From Desulfosporosinus meridiei DSM 13257 (GTDB lineage Bacteria > Bacillota > Desulfitobacteriia > Desulfitobacteriales > Desulfitobacteriaceae): a stretch of DNA of 64,000 bases. Below are positions 9,210-18,880 of this stretch, one piece after another. Below the pieces are notes generated by a model, which searched no databases, was not told the origin of the DNA, and saw only the letters and a list, made by a program, of their open reading frames with translations. Position numbers and translations under genes: made by a program. Positions within the stretch are counted from its first letter, which is position 1. Each line of letters opens with the position of its first letter. The stretch is taken from the NCBI RefSeq assembly GCF_000231385.2, contig NC_018515.1, positions 4,732,501 to 4,796,500 on the forward strand, written 5' to 3'.

Positions 9210-10097
9210 TTAAGCACGCAGAAACTTCTGTAAAGAAAATACACTTCCTATAGCACCCATGGCCATCCCTGCCAGTAATAATCCTAGGGTTACTTGACGA
9301 AAAAGGACTTGGTTTTGCACTACCGGCAAAAAAGTTAAGGTTGATTGGACATACACGGTAATCCAATTGTAGCCAACTCCAACAATGACAGCGGCCAATG
9401 TTCCTCCAACCAAGCCTAGGGCTAACCCTTCAATCAGAAAAGGCCAACGTATAAAACCATTGCTTGCACCAACTAATTTCATAATCTGGATTTCTCTTCG
9501 CCGGGAAAAAACATTAATTTTAACATTAATAGAAATCAGTACAACTGCTGCAACTCCAAAGGCAGCAACTACACCAAAACCAATCCACCTCAGCCACTGG
9601 GTGAACTTGAGCAGTTGATCTACAAATTCCTGTCCATAGCGGACTTTGTACAGCCCCGGGTTAGTTTCCAGCGACTGAGCCAGAGTTTTAACGTTCTGAG
9701 GATCCGTTACCTTGACCGTTAACTTATCCGGAAAAGGATTAGTTCCTCCTACATCAGCAACAATGCTGCTTTGAGTTCCTCCGATAGTTTTTCCAAAGTC
9801 CTCAAGGGCTTGTTCCTTTGTTACCAAGGACACTGACTCTACTCCAGGCATTTGTTCAATCTGGTTTTTCAAGTCTTGAACCTCTTCAGGCGTATAGCTC
9901 ATTTGTACAAATGCACCAATTTCCAACTCGGATTCAAAAGATTTTGCCATATTAGCGGTGTTAGCTAAGAAAAAAATCGAGTAGCCCAAAATTACCAACG
10001 AAACCATGACAGTTATAACAGACGCAAGACTAAGCCAGGGATTTCGCCTCATGGAGTTAAATGTCTCGCGAAAAATATAGCCCGAGGAATTAAACAT
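9210..10097 (-). CDS. ftsX: FtsX, membrane subunit of the FtsEX complex
   Basis: A 295-aa protein with four predicted membrane helices (about 22-45, 165-195, 220-240, 265-285) and the large extracytoplasmic loop typical of FtsX between the first two (SFESELEIGAFVQM onward). The RRREIQIMKLVGAS segment before the third helix is the family hallmark. FtsX passes ATP-driven movement of FtsE to cell-wall hydrolases. The start chosen is ATG 10097, because FtsX proteins begin with a sequence like MFNSSGYIFRETF; the frame stays open for another 15 codons inside ftsE. It overlaps the ftsE stop by 8 nt, which suggests translational coupling. Confidence 0.95.
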   Translation of the reverse strand: MFNSSGYIFRETFNSMRRNPWLSLASVITVMVSLVILGYSIFFLANTANMAKSFESELEIGAFVQMSYTPEEVQDLKNQIEQMPGVESVSLVTKEQALEDFGKTIGGTQSSIVADVGGTNPFPDKLTVKVTDPQNVKTLAQSLETNPGLYKVRYGQEFVDQLLKFTQWLRWIGFGVVAAFGVAAVVLISINVKINVFSRRREIQIMKLVGASNGFIRWPFLIEGLALGLVGGTLAAVIVGVGYNWITVYVQSTLTFLPVVQNQVLFRQVTLGLLLAGMAMGAIGSVFSLQKFLRA

Positions 10098-10776
10098 CGT
10101 AGCCGTATCCCCCCTGTTCCTCGTCGCGAGCAACTCTGCCATTTTCTATGGCAATAACACGCTTTTGCATTTTGTTAACAATAGCTCTGGCGTGAGTAGC
10201 CATAACAACAGTCGTACCTCGTTTGTTGATTTCATACAACAAATCCATGATGTCCCAGGCAGTATCCGGATCCAGATTGCCGGTGGGTTCATCAGCGACC
10301 AGTAAAGCCGGATTATTAATAATCGCCCTGGCTACACAAACTCGCTGTTGTTCACCCCCGGATAGTTCATGGGGATAGGCTTTTTCTTTTGCCTTGAGAC
10401 CAACAAGATCTATCGTTGCCAGAGTACGACTTCTTACCTCACGTTTAGGAACTCCAATGACCTCAAGAGCAAAAGCAACGTTTTCAAACACCGTTTTGTT
10501 CGGTAACAGCTTAAAGTCTTGGAAGATTACTCCAATGCTGCGCCTTAAATATGGCACTTCCCGCTCTTTCATTCTCACAAGGTTTCTACTGTTAATTTGG
10601 ACTTGTCCGCGGGTAGGTATTTCCTCTCGATACAATAACTTAATCAACGTAGATTTACCGGCCCCACTGGGCCCCACCAGAAAAACAAAGTTCCCTTTGC
10701 CAATTTTCAGATTGACATCGACAAGGGCTCTGGCACCATTCGAATAAATCTTGGAAACATTGGTTAATTGAATCAT
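10090..10776 (-). CDS. ftsE: FtsE, ABC ATPase subunit of the FtsEX complex
   Basis: A 228-aa cytoplasmic ATPase. Walker A GPSGAGKST is at residues 36-44, the Q-loop is IFQDFKLLP, the ABC signature is LSGGEQQR, Walker B is LLVADEP and the switch histidine sits in MATHA. The start is ATG 10776 with a perfect AAGGAGG at 8 nt. With FtsX it forms the regulator of peptidoglycan hydrolases during division or elongation. The sequence RDEEQGGYGYDV at the C-terminus runs into the ftsX start. Confidence 0.97.
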   Translation of the reverse strand: MIQLTNVSKIYSNGARALVDVNLKIGKGNFVFLVGPSGAGKSTLIKLLYREEIPTRGQVQINSRNLVRMKEREVPYLRRSIGVIFQDFKLLPNKTVFENVAFALEVIGVPKREVRSRTLATIDLVGLKAKEKAYPHELSGGEQQRVCVARAIINNPALLVADEPTGNLDPDTAWDIMDLLYEINKRGTTVVMATHARAIVNKMQKRVIAIENGRVARDEEQGGYGYDV

Positions 10777-10905
10777 GTTTTCCTCCTTGATTATACGCCA
10801 CGCCCTATTTTCTCTATAACTCTTATTTTATTCGACACTTGCCGCCGTTTTCCTGTTAAACCGCTAAACATTCTTATGTTTTGTCAGGTCTTAGATTTTC
10901 GGAAT

Positions 10906-10944
10906 ACAAAAAGAGACCAACACTCTGAAAAGAATGTTAGTCTC
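10906..10944 (-). terminator. Terminator of the transketolase genes
   Basis: A 13-bp stem with two G-U pairs (minus strand GAGACTAACATTC with GAGTGTTGGTCTC) is followed directly by TTTTTGTATT. It lies 50 nt after the transketolase C-subunit stop. Confidence 0.85.
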
Positions 10945-10993
10945 GATCATATCTTATTTAATAGCTTTTTAAACGCCAAAGTCTCTGTGTTAA

Positions 10994-11938
10994 TTACTTC
11001 TGTTTTTTAAGTAGCACTTCCTGAACTGCTTTAATTAAGGCATCCTTGGTTAATCCATACTTTTCAAGAAGTTCAGTAGGTTTCCCTGATTCTCCAAAGG
11101 TGTCTTTGAGACCTACACGCACCATAGGGGTTGGCTCTTTTTCAGCAAGAACCTCTGCGACAGCACTTCCCAGTCCGCCGATAATGTTATGTTCCTCTGC
11201 CGTGACAACGGCTTTGGTAGTTTTAGCAACCCTAAGGATTGTTTCTTCATCTAAGGGCTTCACAGAAGCTACGTTAACAACACTCACGCTGATCCCTTGG
11301 GCAGCTAGTTCATCGGCAGCCTCCAACGCCATAGAAACCATAACACCATTAGCCATAATTGCTGCATCTGTACCTTCTCGTAAGACATTTGCTTTACCAA
11401 TCTCAAACTGATAATCTTCACCAAAAAGTAATGGTACATCTAAACGCCCCATACGAATGTAAACAGGGCCATAATACTTGGCAGCTGCCAGAATAACTTG
11501 GCGTGTTTCCTCTCCGTCTGCAGGCACCAAAACAACCATGTTGGGAACAGCGCGCATAATTGCCACATCTTCAATGGCCTGATGAGACCCGCCGTCTTCA
11601 CCTACTGTTATACCTGAATGTGTTGCAGCAATCTTTACATTAAGTTTAGGGTAAGCAATGGAGTTACGGATTTGCTCAAATGCTCGTCCAACAGCAAAAA
11701 TTGCAAAGGTGCTGGCAAAGGGAATTTTGCCTGCTGCCGCTAATCCCGCTGCCGTTCCGAGTAAATTTGCTTCGGCAATTCCCATGTTGAAGAAACGTTC
11801 CGGATATTTTTTGCCAAAGTCAGCAGTCTTGGTCGATTTCGATAAGTCTGCATCTAAAACAACAACCTTAGGATTTTCCGCTCCTAAGACCAATAGTGCT
11901 TTACCATAGGCTTCACGTGTCGCTACCTTACTAGCCAA
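10994..11938 (-). CDS. Transketolase, C-terminal subunit
   Basis: 314 aa, carrying the pyrimidine-binding and C-terminal domains of a split transketolase of the pentose phosphate pathway. It contains the catalytic glutamate motif GIAEANLLGTAAG, the HSGITVGEDGGSHQ region and the C-terminal domain from about residue 190 (GTDAAIMANGVMV). The start is TTG 11938 because GAGGAGG lies 9 nt upstream and the family begins ASKVATREAYG. The frame stays open further upstream only inside the partner gene. It overlaps the N-subunit stop by 8 nt, so the halves are translationally coupled. A DXS-like or acetoin-type role is less likely given the partner. Confidence 0.93.
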   Translation of the reverse strand: MASKVATREAYGKALLVLGAENPKVVVLDADLSKSTKTADFGKKYPERFFNMGIAEANLLGTAAGLAAAGKIPFASTFAIFAVGRAFEQIRNSIAYPKLNVKIAATHSGITVGEDGGSHQAIEDVAIMRAVPNMVVLVPADGEETRQVILAAAKYYGPVYIRMGRLDVPLLFGEDYQFEIGKANVLREGTDAAIMANGVMVSMALEAADELAAQGISVSVVNVASVKPLDEETILRVAKTTKAVVTAEEHNIIGGLGSAVAEVLAEKEPTPMVRVGLKDTFGESGKPTELLEKYGLTKDALIKAVQEVLLKKQK

Positions 11939-12761
11939 GGTTTTTCGCCTCCTCTCGAAGTTCTTTAAGAGCCTGCTCAGCTTGTTCAAGGGAAGGTGCG
12001 TTGCCATGCCAGCCAGCTTGATCTTCCATGAAAGAAACCCCTTTGCCCTTCACAGTCTTGGCAATAATCATTGTTGGTCTGCCTTTAACTTGCTTGGCCT
12101 CAGCAAATCCGGCGAGCAAAGCATCAATATCGTGCCCGTCGACTTCAATTACATGCCAACAAAATGCCTGCCACTTCTGGGCCAGGGGAGCCGAACACAT
12201 AACACTGTCCGTCTTGCCGTCGATTTGCAGACCATTATAGTCCAAAATAGCTGTTAGGTTATCCAGCTTGTAGTGTGCGGCAGCCATAGCTGCTTCCCAG
12301 ATTTGTCCTTCAGCCATTTCGCCATCGCCTAATACTGTATACACGCGATAGTCTTTTCCATCTAATTTACCTGCTAAGGCCATTCCATTAGCAGCGGATA
12401 GCCCTTGCCCCAAAGAACCTGTGGACATATCTACCCCAGGAGTCTTCTTCATGTCTGGATGTCCTTGCAGCATATGTCCCGTTTGGCGAAGTCCCTGCAA
12501 TTCCTCCTTGGGAAAATACCCCTTTTCCGCTAGGGCTGAATAAAGTACCGGAGCTGCATGTCCTTTGGAAAGGACAAAACGATCTCGATCCTCCCAGTGG
12601 GGATCATTTGGATTAAGCCGCATTTCGTTAAAGAATAATGTGGCTACAATATCGGCAGCAGATAAGCTGCCACCCGGATGACCCGATTTAGCAGCAGCAA
12701 GCATGGATATTATATCTTGACGAATAACATTCGCGACTCGCTTTAGTTCAAGTGCGGTCAT
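11931..12761 (-). CDS. Transketolase, N-terminal (thiamine diphosphate) subunit
   Basis: 276 aa. It carries the diphosphate-binding domain of transketolase: SGHPGGSLSAADI, SKGHAAPVLYSAL and the thiamine diphosphate motif GDGEMAEGQIWEAA ... LDYNGLQ. Split transketolases of two adjacent genes are common in clostridia and archaea. The start is ATG 12761 with AGGAGG 9 nt upstream; a TTG two codons earlier sits too close to that site. The pair lies between prfB and ftsE and ends in a terminator at 10906-10944. Confidence 0.93.
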   Translation of the reverse strand: MTALELKRVANVIRQDIISMLAAAKSGHPGGSLSAADIVATLFFNEMRLNPNDPHWEDRDRFVLSKGHAAPVLYSALAEKGYFPKEELQGLRQTGHMLQGHPDMKKTPGVDMSTGSLGQGLSAANGMALAGKLDGKDYRVYTVLGDGEMAEGQIWEAAMAAAHYKLDNLTAILDYNGLQIDGKTDSVMCSAPLAQKWQAFCWHVIEVDGHDIDALLAGFAEAKQVKGRPTMIIAKTVKGKGVSFMEDQAGWHGNAPSLEQAEQALKELREEAKNLG

Positions 12762-12811
12762 ACACAATTCCCTCCTTTAACAGATCTTTAATCTTACTTG
12801 TTATTAATCTT

Positions 12812-13919
12812 TTACTGTACAGTTTTAGTCTTCTGAAGAAAGGCAGCAATAAATTCGTCAATTTCACCGTCCATTACAGCCGAAACATTTCCTGTTTCCA
12901 CATTAGTACGATGGTCTTTGACTAAACTATAGGGATGGAAGACATAGGATCGTATCTGGCTTCCCCAAGCAATTTCTTGTTGCTCACCTCGGATTTCTGA
13001 AATCTCAGCTTCCTGCTCTTTCCGCTTAAGCTCCAGCAACTTTGCCTGTAAGACCCGCATGGCCGCAGCCTTATTCTGAGTCTGGGAGCGTTCACTCTGG
13101 CACTGAACTACAATCCCACTTGGCAAGTGGGTAATTCTAATAGCAGAATCCGTCTTATTAACGTGCTGTCCGCCTGCCCCGCCTGATCGATAGGTATCTA
13201 CCCTTAGATCTTCAGCGTCAATAGCTATCTCCTCATTATCCTCAGCAACTTCAGGAATTACATCCACAGAGGCAAAAGAGGTATGGCGGCGACCAGAGGC
13301 GTCAAAGGGCGAAATCCTGACTAAACGATGTACGCCCTTTTCAGATTTAGAATACCCATAAGCATTTTCCCCGCTGAAAGACAGGGTTGCGCTTTTAATC
13401 CCAGCTTCTTCACCAATTAAAAGGTCTAGGGTTTCCACCTTGAACCCATGACGCTCTGCCCAACGTACATACATACGGTAAAGCATTTGCACCCAATCTT
13501 GAGCTTCCGTTCCCCCCGCTCCGGCATGAAGTGTTAAAATGGCATTGTTCCGATCGTATTGCCCGGAAAGCAATAACTCCAGTTCCAAAGCTTCAAACTT
13601 TTGGAGAAGAGTTTTTATCCCTTGCTCAATCTCTGACTCCAAACTTATATCGTCTTCCTCTGTAGCCAGTTGCCATAGAGTAGTCGTTTCCTCGAGTTCT
13701 TGCTCAAGGCCTTCATACAGTTTAACCTTATTCTGATGTAAGGACAGTTCCTGCATGATTTTCTGAGCATTTACCGGATCATCCCATAAATCCGGTCGGT
13801 GGAATTCTGTTTCTAGAGCACTAATCTTGTCACAACGTTGATCAACGTCAAAGAGAAACCCTCAAATCTGCCAAAGACATTGATAATGTTTCCAGATCCT
13901 TTTTCCAATCAGAAAGCAC
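12812..13919 (-). CDS. prfB: Peptide chain release factor 2 (programmed +1 frameshift)
   Basis: RF2 releases finished peptides at UGA and UAA. The gene is read in two frames. A GTG start at 13919 (AAAGGG 8 nt upstream) opens 23 codons ending in CTT TGA; the ribosome then shifts +1 over the C after CTT-TGA and continues to 12812, giving about 368 aa. After the shift the sequence reads LDVDQRCDKISALE, which is normal RF2. The specificity tripeptide SPF (RISPFDASG) and the catalytic GGQ (GGAGGQHVNKTDS) are present. It follows secA closely, as in Bacillus. The frame without the shift would start only at an internal Met and lack the first domain. Confidence 0.96.
13845..13865 (-). promoter_or_regulatory. 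prfB +1 frameshift site (autoregulatory)
   Basis: On the minus strand the codons are AGG GTT TCT CTT TGA C: an internal Shine-Dalgarno-like GAGGG, the slippery CTT and an in-frame TGA (13848-13850). In this conserved mechanism low RF2 slows termination at its own UGA and favours the +1 shift. Confidence 0.95.
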
Positions 13920-13968
13920 CCTATTCACCCTTTCCAAAATCCATTAGCCTTCCAAGCTATGGTCTGTT

Positions 13969-16473
13969 TTACTTCTTTTTCTTGGCTCCGCAACACTTCT
14001 TATATTTCAGCCCACTTCCACAGTTACAAAGGTCATTGCGCCCAATCTGTTCTTCATTGTGAACAGGTTTACTTGGTTCGCCTTCATAGCGGTTTTCTGT
14101 AACATTACGAGGCTGTTCAGCTACTTCTTCTCGAACCTGTGGACTCACTCTCATAATATAGCGGATAATATCATCTTGTATGGATTCAATCATCGCTTGG
14201 AACATCTCATAACCTTCACGTCTATATTCAACGAGGGGGTTTTTCTGTCCATAGGCACGCAGTCCAATTCCCTCTCTCAGCATATCCATAGCGTCAAGAT
14301 GATCCATCCATTTACTATCAACCACTTGCAGCATCACTGCTCGCTCAACTTCTCGCATTAAATCGGATCCAAATAACTCTTCCCTGCTCTTGTAAAGAGC
14401 TTTTGCTTTGTCTTCCAGCATCTCTTCAATTTCTTCCGCGGAAAGATCAGCTAACTCCTCAGGAGATAAGTGAATTCCCGGCAGAAAGAAACCTTCTGCA
14501 TATTCAACTAAGCTGGTTAAATCCCACTCTTCGGGAAATGTACTTTCACCGCTAAACATAGTGATAGTATTAGAAGCCGCCTTCTCTATCATATCCATAA
14601 TATTGTCATGCAGATTTTCTCCCATGAGTACAGCACGCCGCTGGGCATAAATGACCTCCCGCTGCTGATTCATGACATCATCATAATCCAATACATGTTT
14701 CCGAATTTCAAAGTTTCGATTCTCAACTCGACGTTGAGCTGTTTCAATGGAGCGTGAGATCATTTTGGATGTAATAGGTACGGAGTCATCCATCCCTAGT
14801 TTATCCATGATTCCCATGATATTATCTGCACCAAACAGCCGCATTAAGTCATCTTCTAATGAAATGAAGAACTGGGTTGAGCCGGGGTCACCTTGACGTC
14901 CCGCACGTCCTCTCAATTGGTTGTCGATCCGTCTGGACTCGTGGCGCTCTGTCCCGATTATATGCAAACCACCTAAGTCACTCACTCCATCACCAAGAAT
15001 AATATCTGTTCCGCGACCAGCCATGTTAGTAGCGATAGTTACCATTCCTGCCTGCCCGGCCTGAGCAACGATTTCAGCTTCTTTTTCATGGAATTTAGCG
15101 TTAAGAACCTGGTGAGGCACCCCACGTCTGCCCAGCATTGTACTTAAATGTTCAGATTTTTCAACAGATACAGTTCCTACCAACAGTGGTTGTCCCTTAG
15201 CATGGCGTTCAATGATATCCTCAACAACCGCTAAGAACTTCCCTTCCTCCGTTCGATAAATGACATCAGAATCGTCTTTACGCAGCAAAGGCCTGTTTGT
15301 AGGGATTTCTACAACGTCCAGTTTATATATCTTGCGGAATTCCGGTTCTTCTGTCATTGCAGTTCCTGTCATACCAGATAGTTTTTCATACATTCTAAAG
15401 TAATTCTGGAAAGTGATGGTGGCTAACGTCTGAGATTCCTTTTCAATCTTTACGCCCTCTTTAGCCTCTATAGCTTGATGCAGTCCTTCACTATAGCGGC
15501 GCCCAAACATTAAGCGTCCGGTAAACTCATCGACAATAATAACTTCTCCATCTTTGACGACGTAATCACGATCTCGTTTAAACAGCATATGTGCTTTCAA
15601 AGCCTGGTTGACATGATGAGCCAACTCTGTATGAATGTCTTCATACAGATTGTCAACGCCTAACATACTTTCAACTCTGCTGACGCCTTTTTCTGTGAGA
15701 GTTACAACCCGTTCTTTTTCAATGATTTTATAGTCATCCTCGTTCTTTAAGCGTGGAATAATCATGGCTACCCTGAAATATAGCTCAGTAGGCTTGTCTG
15801 CTTCACCGGAAATAATCAGAGGGGTGCGGGCCTCATCTATAAGAATCGAATCCACTTCATCCACAATGGCATAATGTAGATGACGCTGGACTAAGGCTTC
15901 GGGCCTTGTCACCATATTATCTCTAAGATAGTCAAAGCCAAATTCATTGTTGGTTCCGTAGGTAATATCTGCGGCGTAACTGTCCCGGCGTTGCTCATAG
16001 TTCAGGCCATGGACTATGAGTCCCACGGATAAACCTAAAAACTTATAAATCTGACCCATCATTTCACTGTCACGACGAGCTAAGTAGTCATTGACAGTAA
16101 TAACGTGAACCCCTTTTCCGGTCAAGGCATTCAAATAGGCCGGCAAAGTAGCTACGAGGGTTTTTCCTTCCCCTGTACGCATCTCAGCAATCCGGCCGTC
16201 ATTGAGAACCATTCCCCCAATTAACTGAACATCATAGTGGCGCTGATTAAGAACTCTTCGGCCAGCCTCTCGTACAACCGCAAAGGCCTCTGGCAATAAG
16301 CTGTTGAGACTTTCTCCTCGTTCCAAACGGCCTCGAAATTCTGCAGTCTTACCAGTCAATTCATCATCGCTCAATGCTTGGATTGCTGGTTCAAAGCTAT
16401 TAATCACTGCAACACGTTTTTGATACTTTCGTATTTCGCGTGCATTATCATCAAAAAAATCTAAAAGCCCCAT
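13969..16473 (-). CDS. secA: SecA, preprotein translocase ATPase
   Basis: An 834-aa motor that drives secretory proteins through SecYEG. Walker A lies in [16 protein letters not shown] near residue 100, Walker B and the following loop in [19 protein letters not shown], and the helicase arginine region in [11 protein letters not shown]. The extreme C-terminus carries the SecB/phospholipid-binding zinc motif [14 protein letters not shown], followed by lysines. The start is ATG 16473 (MGLLDFFDD) with AAAGGTGG 7-8 nt upstream. The frame is open for 72 more codons upstream, but that sequence crosses the intergenic hairpin and is not SecA-like. Confidence 0.98.
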   Translation of the reverse strand: MGLLDFFDDNAREIRKYQKRVAVINSFEPAIQALSDDELTGKTAEFRGRLERGESLNSLLPEAFAVVREAGRRVLNQRHYDVQLIGGMVLNDGRIAEMRTGEGKTLVATLPAYLNALTGKGVHVITVNDYLARRDSEMMGQIYKFLGLSVGLIVHGLNYEQRRDSYAADITYGTNNEFGFDYLRDNMVTRPEALVQRHLHYAIVDEVDSILIDEARTPLIISGEADKPTELYFRVAMIIPRLKNEDDYKIIEKERVVTLTEKGVSRVESMLGVDNLYEDIHTELAHHVNQALKAHMLFKRDRDYVVKDGEVIIVDEFTGRLMFGRRYSEGLHQAIEAKEGVKIEKESQTLATITFQNYFRMYEKLSGMTGTAMTEEPEFRKIYKLDVVEIPTNRPLLRKDDSDVIYRTEEGKFLAVVEDIIERHAKGQPLLVGTVSVEKSEHLSTMLGRRGVPHQVLNAKFHEKEAEIVAQAGQAGMVTIATNMAGRGTDIILGDGVSDLGGLHIIGTERHESRRIDNQLRGRAGRQGDPGSTQFFISLEDDLMRLFGADNIMGIMDKLGMDDSVPITSKMISRSIETAQRRVENRNFEIRKHVLDYDDVMNQQREVIYAQRRAVLMGENLHDNIMDMIEKAASNTITMFSGESTFPEEWDLTSLVEYAEGFFLPGIHLSPEELADLSAEEIEEMLEDKAKALYKSREELFGSDLMREVERAVMLQVVDSKWMDHLDAMDMLREGIGLRAYGQKNPLVEYRREGYEMFQAMIESIQDDIIRYIMRVSPQVREEVAEQPRNVTENRYEGEPSKPVHNEEQIGRNDLCNCGSGLKYKKCCGAKKKK

Positions 16474-16625
16474 TATGTCCACCTTTCTCAATTTTATATA
16501 TTCATTAATTCTAACATCCTTGGCATACGTCTGCAACCAAGCATGCCGAATTAGCCATGGGATATTTTTCCTATGTATTTTTGAAAAACCGTATAAGACC
16601 GATCTTTGCCTCGTATAAGCACATA

Positions 16626-16651
16626 GAGAGGCCCGCCTAAGCGGGCCTCTC
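16626..16651 (-). terminator. Hairpin between hpf and secA
   Basis: An 11-bp perfect G/C-rich stem (GAGAGGCCCGC with GCGGGCCTCTC) and a 4-nt loop lie 63 nt after the hpf stop. The sequence after it on the minus strand (TATGTGCTTAT) has no strong T run, so it may be a weak terminator that lets some transcripts reach secA. Confidence 0.6.
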
Positions 16652-16713
16652 GCTTGAATATCAAAAGCGACAGATCTCTCCGGGTACAATATCCGATTAC
16701 CCGGCTTCTCTTA

Positions 16714-17241
16714 TTATGTCTGAGGTTGCAGCAATCCATAATCTCCATTGTTACGCAGGTAGACAACATTCATTTCTTGGCTTTCCGAATTTGTAAACAC
16801 AAAGAATGAATGCCCTACCAGATTCATTTGCATAATAGCTTCTTCTACAGACATTGGCTTTGCTGAAAACTTCTTATGACGAACAATCTCTTCACGCGGT
16901 TCTTCCGCGGCTGTCGACTGCTTAGGATCATGATCCTTCAATACTTTTGTGCGCATCCGCCTATTAATGCGAGTCCGATATTTATCAATTTGACGTTCTA
17001 ACTTCTCAACGACCATGTCAATAGACGAATACATGTCTTCAGTCTCTTCTTCGCCTCGTAAAATTATGCCATTGAGCAGAGCTGTAACTTCCACCCGATG
17101 ACGGTCGCGCTCCACAAGTAGGGTTACTTGAACGTCCATAAACTCATCCGAGTATTTGGCCAATTTACCCACACGTTTCATTACGTACTCTTTAAGGGCG
17201 TCTGTAAGTTCGATATGTTTTCCACGAATATTAATGTTCAT
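16714..17241 (-). CDS. hpf: Ribosome hibernation promoting factor, long form
   Basis: A 175-aa protein with an N-terminal S30AE domain (about 1-100, beginning MNINIRGKHIELTDALKEYV) and a C-terminal dimerisation domain (about 118-175, MSVEEAIMQMNLVGHSFFVF). This two-domain long form joins 70S ribosomes into inactive 100S dimers in slow growth. ATG 17241 has AGAAGGGGG about 9 nt upstream. The hpf-secA-prfB order is the usual Firmicute arrangement. The family is normally stress- or stationary-phase-induced; no promoter is clear here. Confidence 0.96.
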   Translation of the reverse strand: MNINIRGKHIELTDALKEYVMKRVGKLAKYSDEFMDVQVTLLVERDRHRVEVTALLNGIILRGEEETEDMYSSIDMVVEKLERQIDKYRTRINRRMRTKVLKDHDPKQSTAAEEPREEIVRHKKFSAKPMSVEEAIMQMNLVGHSFFVFTNSESQEMNVVYLRNNGDYGLLQPQT

Positions 17242-17354
17242 TAATTCAACCCCCTTCTATGCTGGTATATAAGTAATATTCCCGATTTACATAAAAAATC
17301 CTGCTTAATATTAATATATTGTTTCTAACTTGATTTTTTTCTACGAATTCCCCA

Positions 17355-17392
17355 AAGAGAGAATCGCCGATTGCCATCAACGATTCTCTCTT
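17355..17392 (-). terminator. Hairpin downstream of the cold-shock gene
   Basis: A 12-bp stem (AAGAGAGAATCG with CGATTCTCTCTT) with a 14-nt loop, 23 nt after the cold-shock gene stop. The stem itself ends in T/C-rich sequence followed by TTGGGG; termination is plausible. Confidence 0.6.
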
Positions 17393-17414
17393 AAACAAAT
17401 ATCCTCTTTATGGA

Positions 17415-17612
17415 TTAGCGGACTGTTACATTAGATGCTTGTTCTCCACGCGGCCCTTGCATAACATCGAACTCCACATTTTGTCCCTCTTCAAGGGTAC
17501 GAAATCCATCACCAACGACAGATTGAAAATGCACAAAAATATCTTGCCCATTTTCTTGCTCAATAAATCCGTAACCCTTTTGTTTACTAAACCATTTAAC
17601 TTTACCTAACAC
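17415..17612 (-). CDS. Cold-shock domain protein (CspA family)
   Basis: A 65-aa single cold-shock domain that binds single-stranded RNA and DNA and acts as an RNA chaperone. RNP1 (KGYGFIEQ) is at about residues 12-19 and RNP2 (DIFVHF) at about 25-30; length and ends are normal. The start is GTG 17612 with AAGGAGGG 9 nt upstream. No gene lies in the 548 bp upstream, so a long structured leader as in other cold-shock genes is possible. Confidence 0.96.
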   Translation of the reverse strand: MLGKVKWFSKQKGYGFIEQENGQDIFVHFQSVVGDGFRTLEEGQNVEFDVMQGPRGEQASNVTVR

Positions 17613-17906
17613 TTAAAAAAACCCTCCTTGAATTGTCAAAGTTCAGAAGCTAACCGCCTCTGCTCGACTATTACAAAGAGGATACCCAACATTACCTAAC
17701 TTTAAACCTGCAGTAAAGCTCCTTTTAATACACTTCAAAGAGTGTCAAAAGAACCGTCACCACAACACGACTCAACGTCTAACCATACCAACGTAACTCA
17801 GCCCAGAAGCGCCTTTCTACAAAGCTACTACAGTCTCTCTTATGCCAAAGGCCCAAGCCCAAGGAGCTTGTTAGTAATGACTTATTGACCCCCAACGGCC
17901 ACCCCA

Positions 17907-18087
17907 GAGGAGCGGTTTCTGCTAAGCGGATGCTTTAGTGAAGCCGCGGTACTGACGAGCGCTGACGGTTCGCGCCCTCGTAGCGCGCCACTGGTTCACA
18001 TTCATCGCGCCCTGAGGTTTGGTGCGCTCGCGAACCGTCCAGCTCGTCAGCGGCGTAACGAGCAGACGTGTGCAGAAACCGCTCCTC
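17907..18087. repeat. Large GC-rich imperfect palindrome
   Basis: Nested inverted arms: 17907-17922 with 18072-18087 (16 bp perfect, GAGGAGCGGTTTCTGC), 17952-17960 with 18042-18050 (9 bp), 17964-17974 with 18029-18039 (11 bp, GACGGTTCGCG), and 17982-17986 with 18024-18028. The segment is visibly more GC-rich than its surroundings. It could be a non-autonomous mobile element, a structured RNA or a repetitive extragenic palindrome. Confidence 0.75.
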
Positions 18088-18102
18088 CCAAAAGCCGGGC
18101 AT

Positions 18103-18137
18103 ATAAAAAACGCTCCCCTTCCCCAAGAAAGAGAGCG
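18103..18137 (-). terminator. Terminator of the glnPQ transporter genes
   Basis: On the minus strand CGCTCTC pairs with GGGGAGCG (one G-U pair), followed by TTTTTTATAT. It lies about 24 nt after the glnQ stop. Confidence 0.8.
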
Positions 18138-18160
18138 CCAAAAACGCGTGTACAAAAAGC

Positions 18161-18880
18161 TTATAATATTTTACTTAAAAAGGCCTGTGTTCTTGGATTT
18201 TTTGGATTCTCAAACACCTCGTTCGGCTTTCCCTCTTCCATGATAATCCCTTCATCCATAAAAATCACTCTATCTCCTACTTCACGGGCAAATCCCATCT
18301 CATGTGTTACAACGACCATAGTCATTCCTTCCCGAGCTAGATCCTTCATAACGGATAAGACCTCTCCCACCATTTCCGGGTCAAGAGCAGAGGTAGCCTC
18401 ATCGAAAAGCATAATCTTAGGTTTCATGGCTAGTGCTCGAGCAATAGCCACCCGTTGCTGCTGTCCGCCAGAAAGACGATCCGGATATTCGTTGGCTTTA
18501 TCATACAAGCCCACTTTAGCTAAAAGTTCCATTCCATACTTTCGGGCTTCCGCTTTATTGGTTTTGCGTACGACTTCAGGCGCCAGAACAATATTTTCAA
18601 GGGCAGTCATATGGGGAAAGAGGTTAAAGCGTTGAAAAACCATGCCAACCTCCCGCCGAATTGCATTCACATTGACATCGGAGTTCAGTGGAATTCCATC
18701 TACGGTTATTTCCCCTCTGGTGGGCTCTTCTAATTTGTTTAAGCAACGTAAGAACGTACTCTTGCCAGAGCCACTGGGGCCAATGACGACGACAACTTCC
18801 TTTTCTTTGATATGGCAATTAATCCCTTTAAGAACTTCTAGCATCCCAAAATATTTGTGCAAATCCTTAACCAAGATCAT
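18161..18880 (-). CDS. glnQ: Polar amino-acid ABC transporter, ATP-binding protein (GlnQ type)
   Basis: A 239-aa cytoplasmic ATPase. Walker [10 protein letters not shown] is at about 34-42, the Q-loop is [10 protein letters not shown], the signature is LSGGQQQR, Walker B is [14 protein letters not shown] and the switch His is in VVTHEMGFA. It is of the polar amino-acid uptake type (glutamine/histidine/cystine). The start is ATG 18880 ([12 protein letters not shown]) with GAGGAGG 10 nt upstream; 14 upstream codons lie inside the permease gene and are not family-like. It overlaps the permease stop by 14 nt. Substrate specificity cannot be read from the sequence. Confidence 0.94.
   Translation of the reverse strand: MILVKDLHKYFGMLEVLKGINCHIKEKEVVVVIGPSGSGKSTFLRCLNKLEEPTRGEITVDGIPLNSDVNVNAIRREVGMVFQRFNLFPHMTALENIVLAPEVVRKTNKAEARKYGMELLAKVGLYDKANEYPDRLSGGQQQRVAIARALAMKPKIMLFDEATSALDPEMVGEVLSVMKDLAREGMTMVVVTHEMGFAREVGDRVIFMDEGIIMEEGKPNEVFENPKNPRTQAFLSKIL

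Larger units (their letters stand above)
17613..18160. other. 548-bp gene-free region between glnQ and the cold-shock gene
   Basis: It holds, from left to right, a 290-bp stretch that may be the leader of the cold-shock mRNA, a GC-rich palindrome (17907-18087) and the glnQ terminator (18103-18137). I see no convincing open frame; small frames through the palindrome are by-products of its GC content. Confidence 0.7.

Noticed and set aside
16474-16689. 72-codon N-terminal extension of SecA
   Set aside because: It crosses the hpf-secA hairpin, has no ribosome site and does not resemble SecA. ATG 16473 has a good site.
17922-18243. Small open frames in and beside the large palindrome (both strands)
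   Set aside because: They exist because the GC-rich palindrome has few stops. Proline/arginine/serine-rich products with no ribosome sites are not credible genes.
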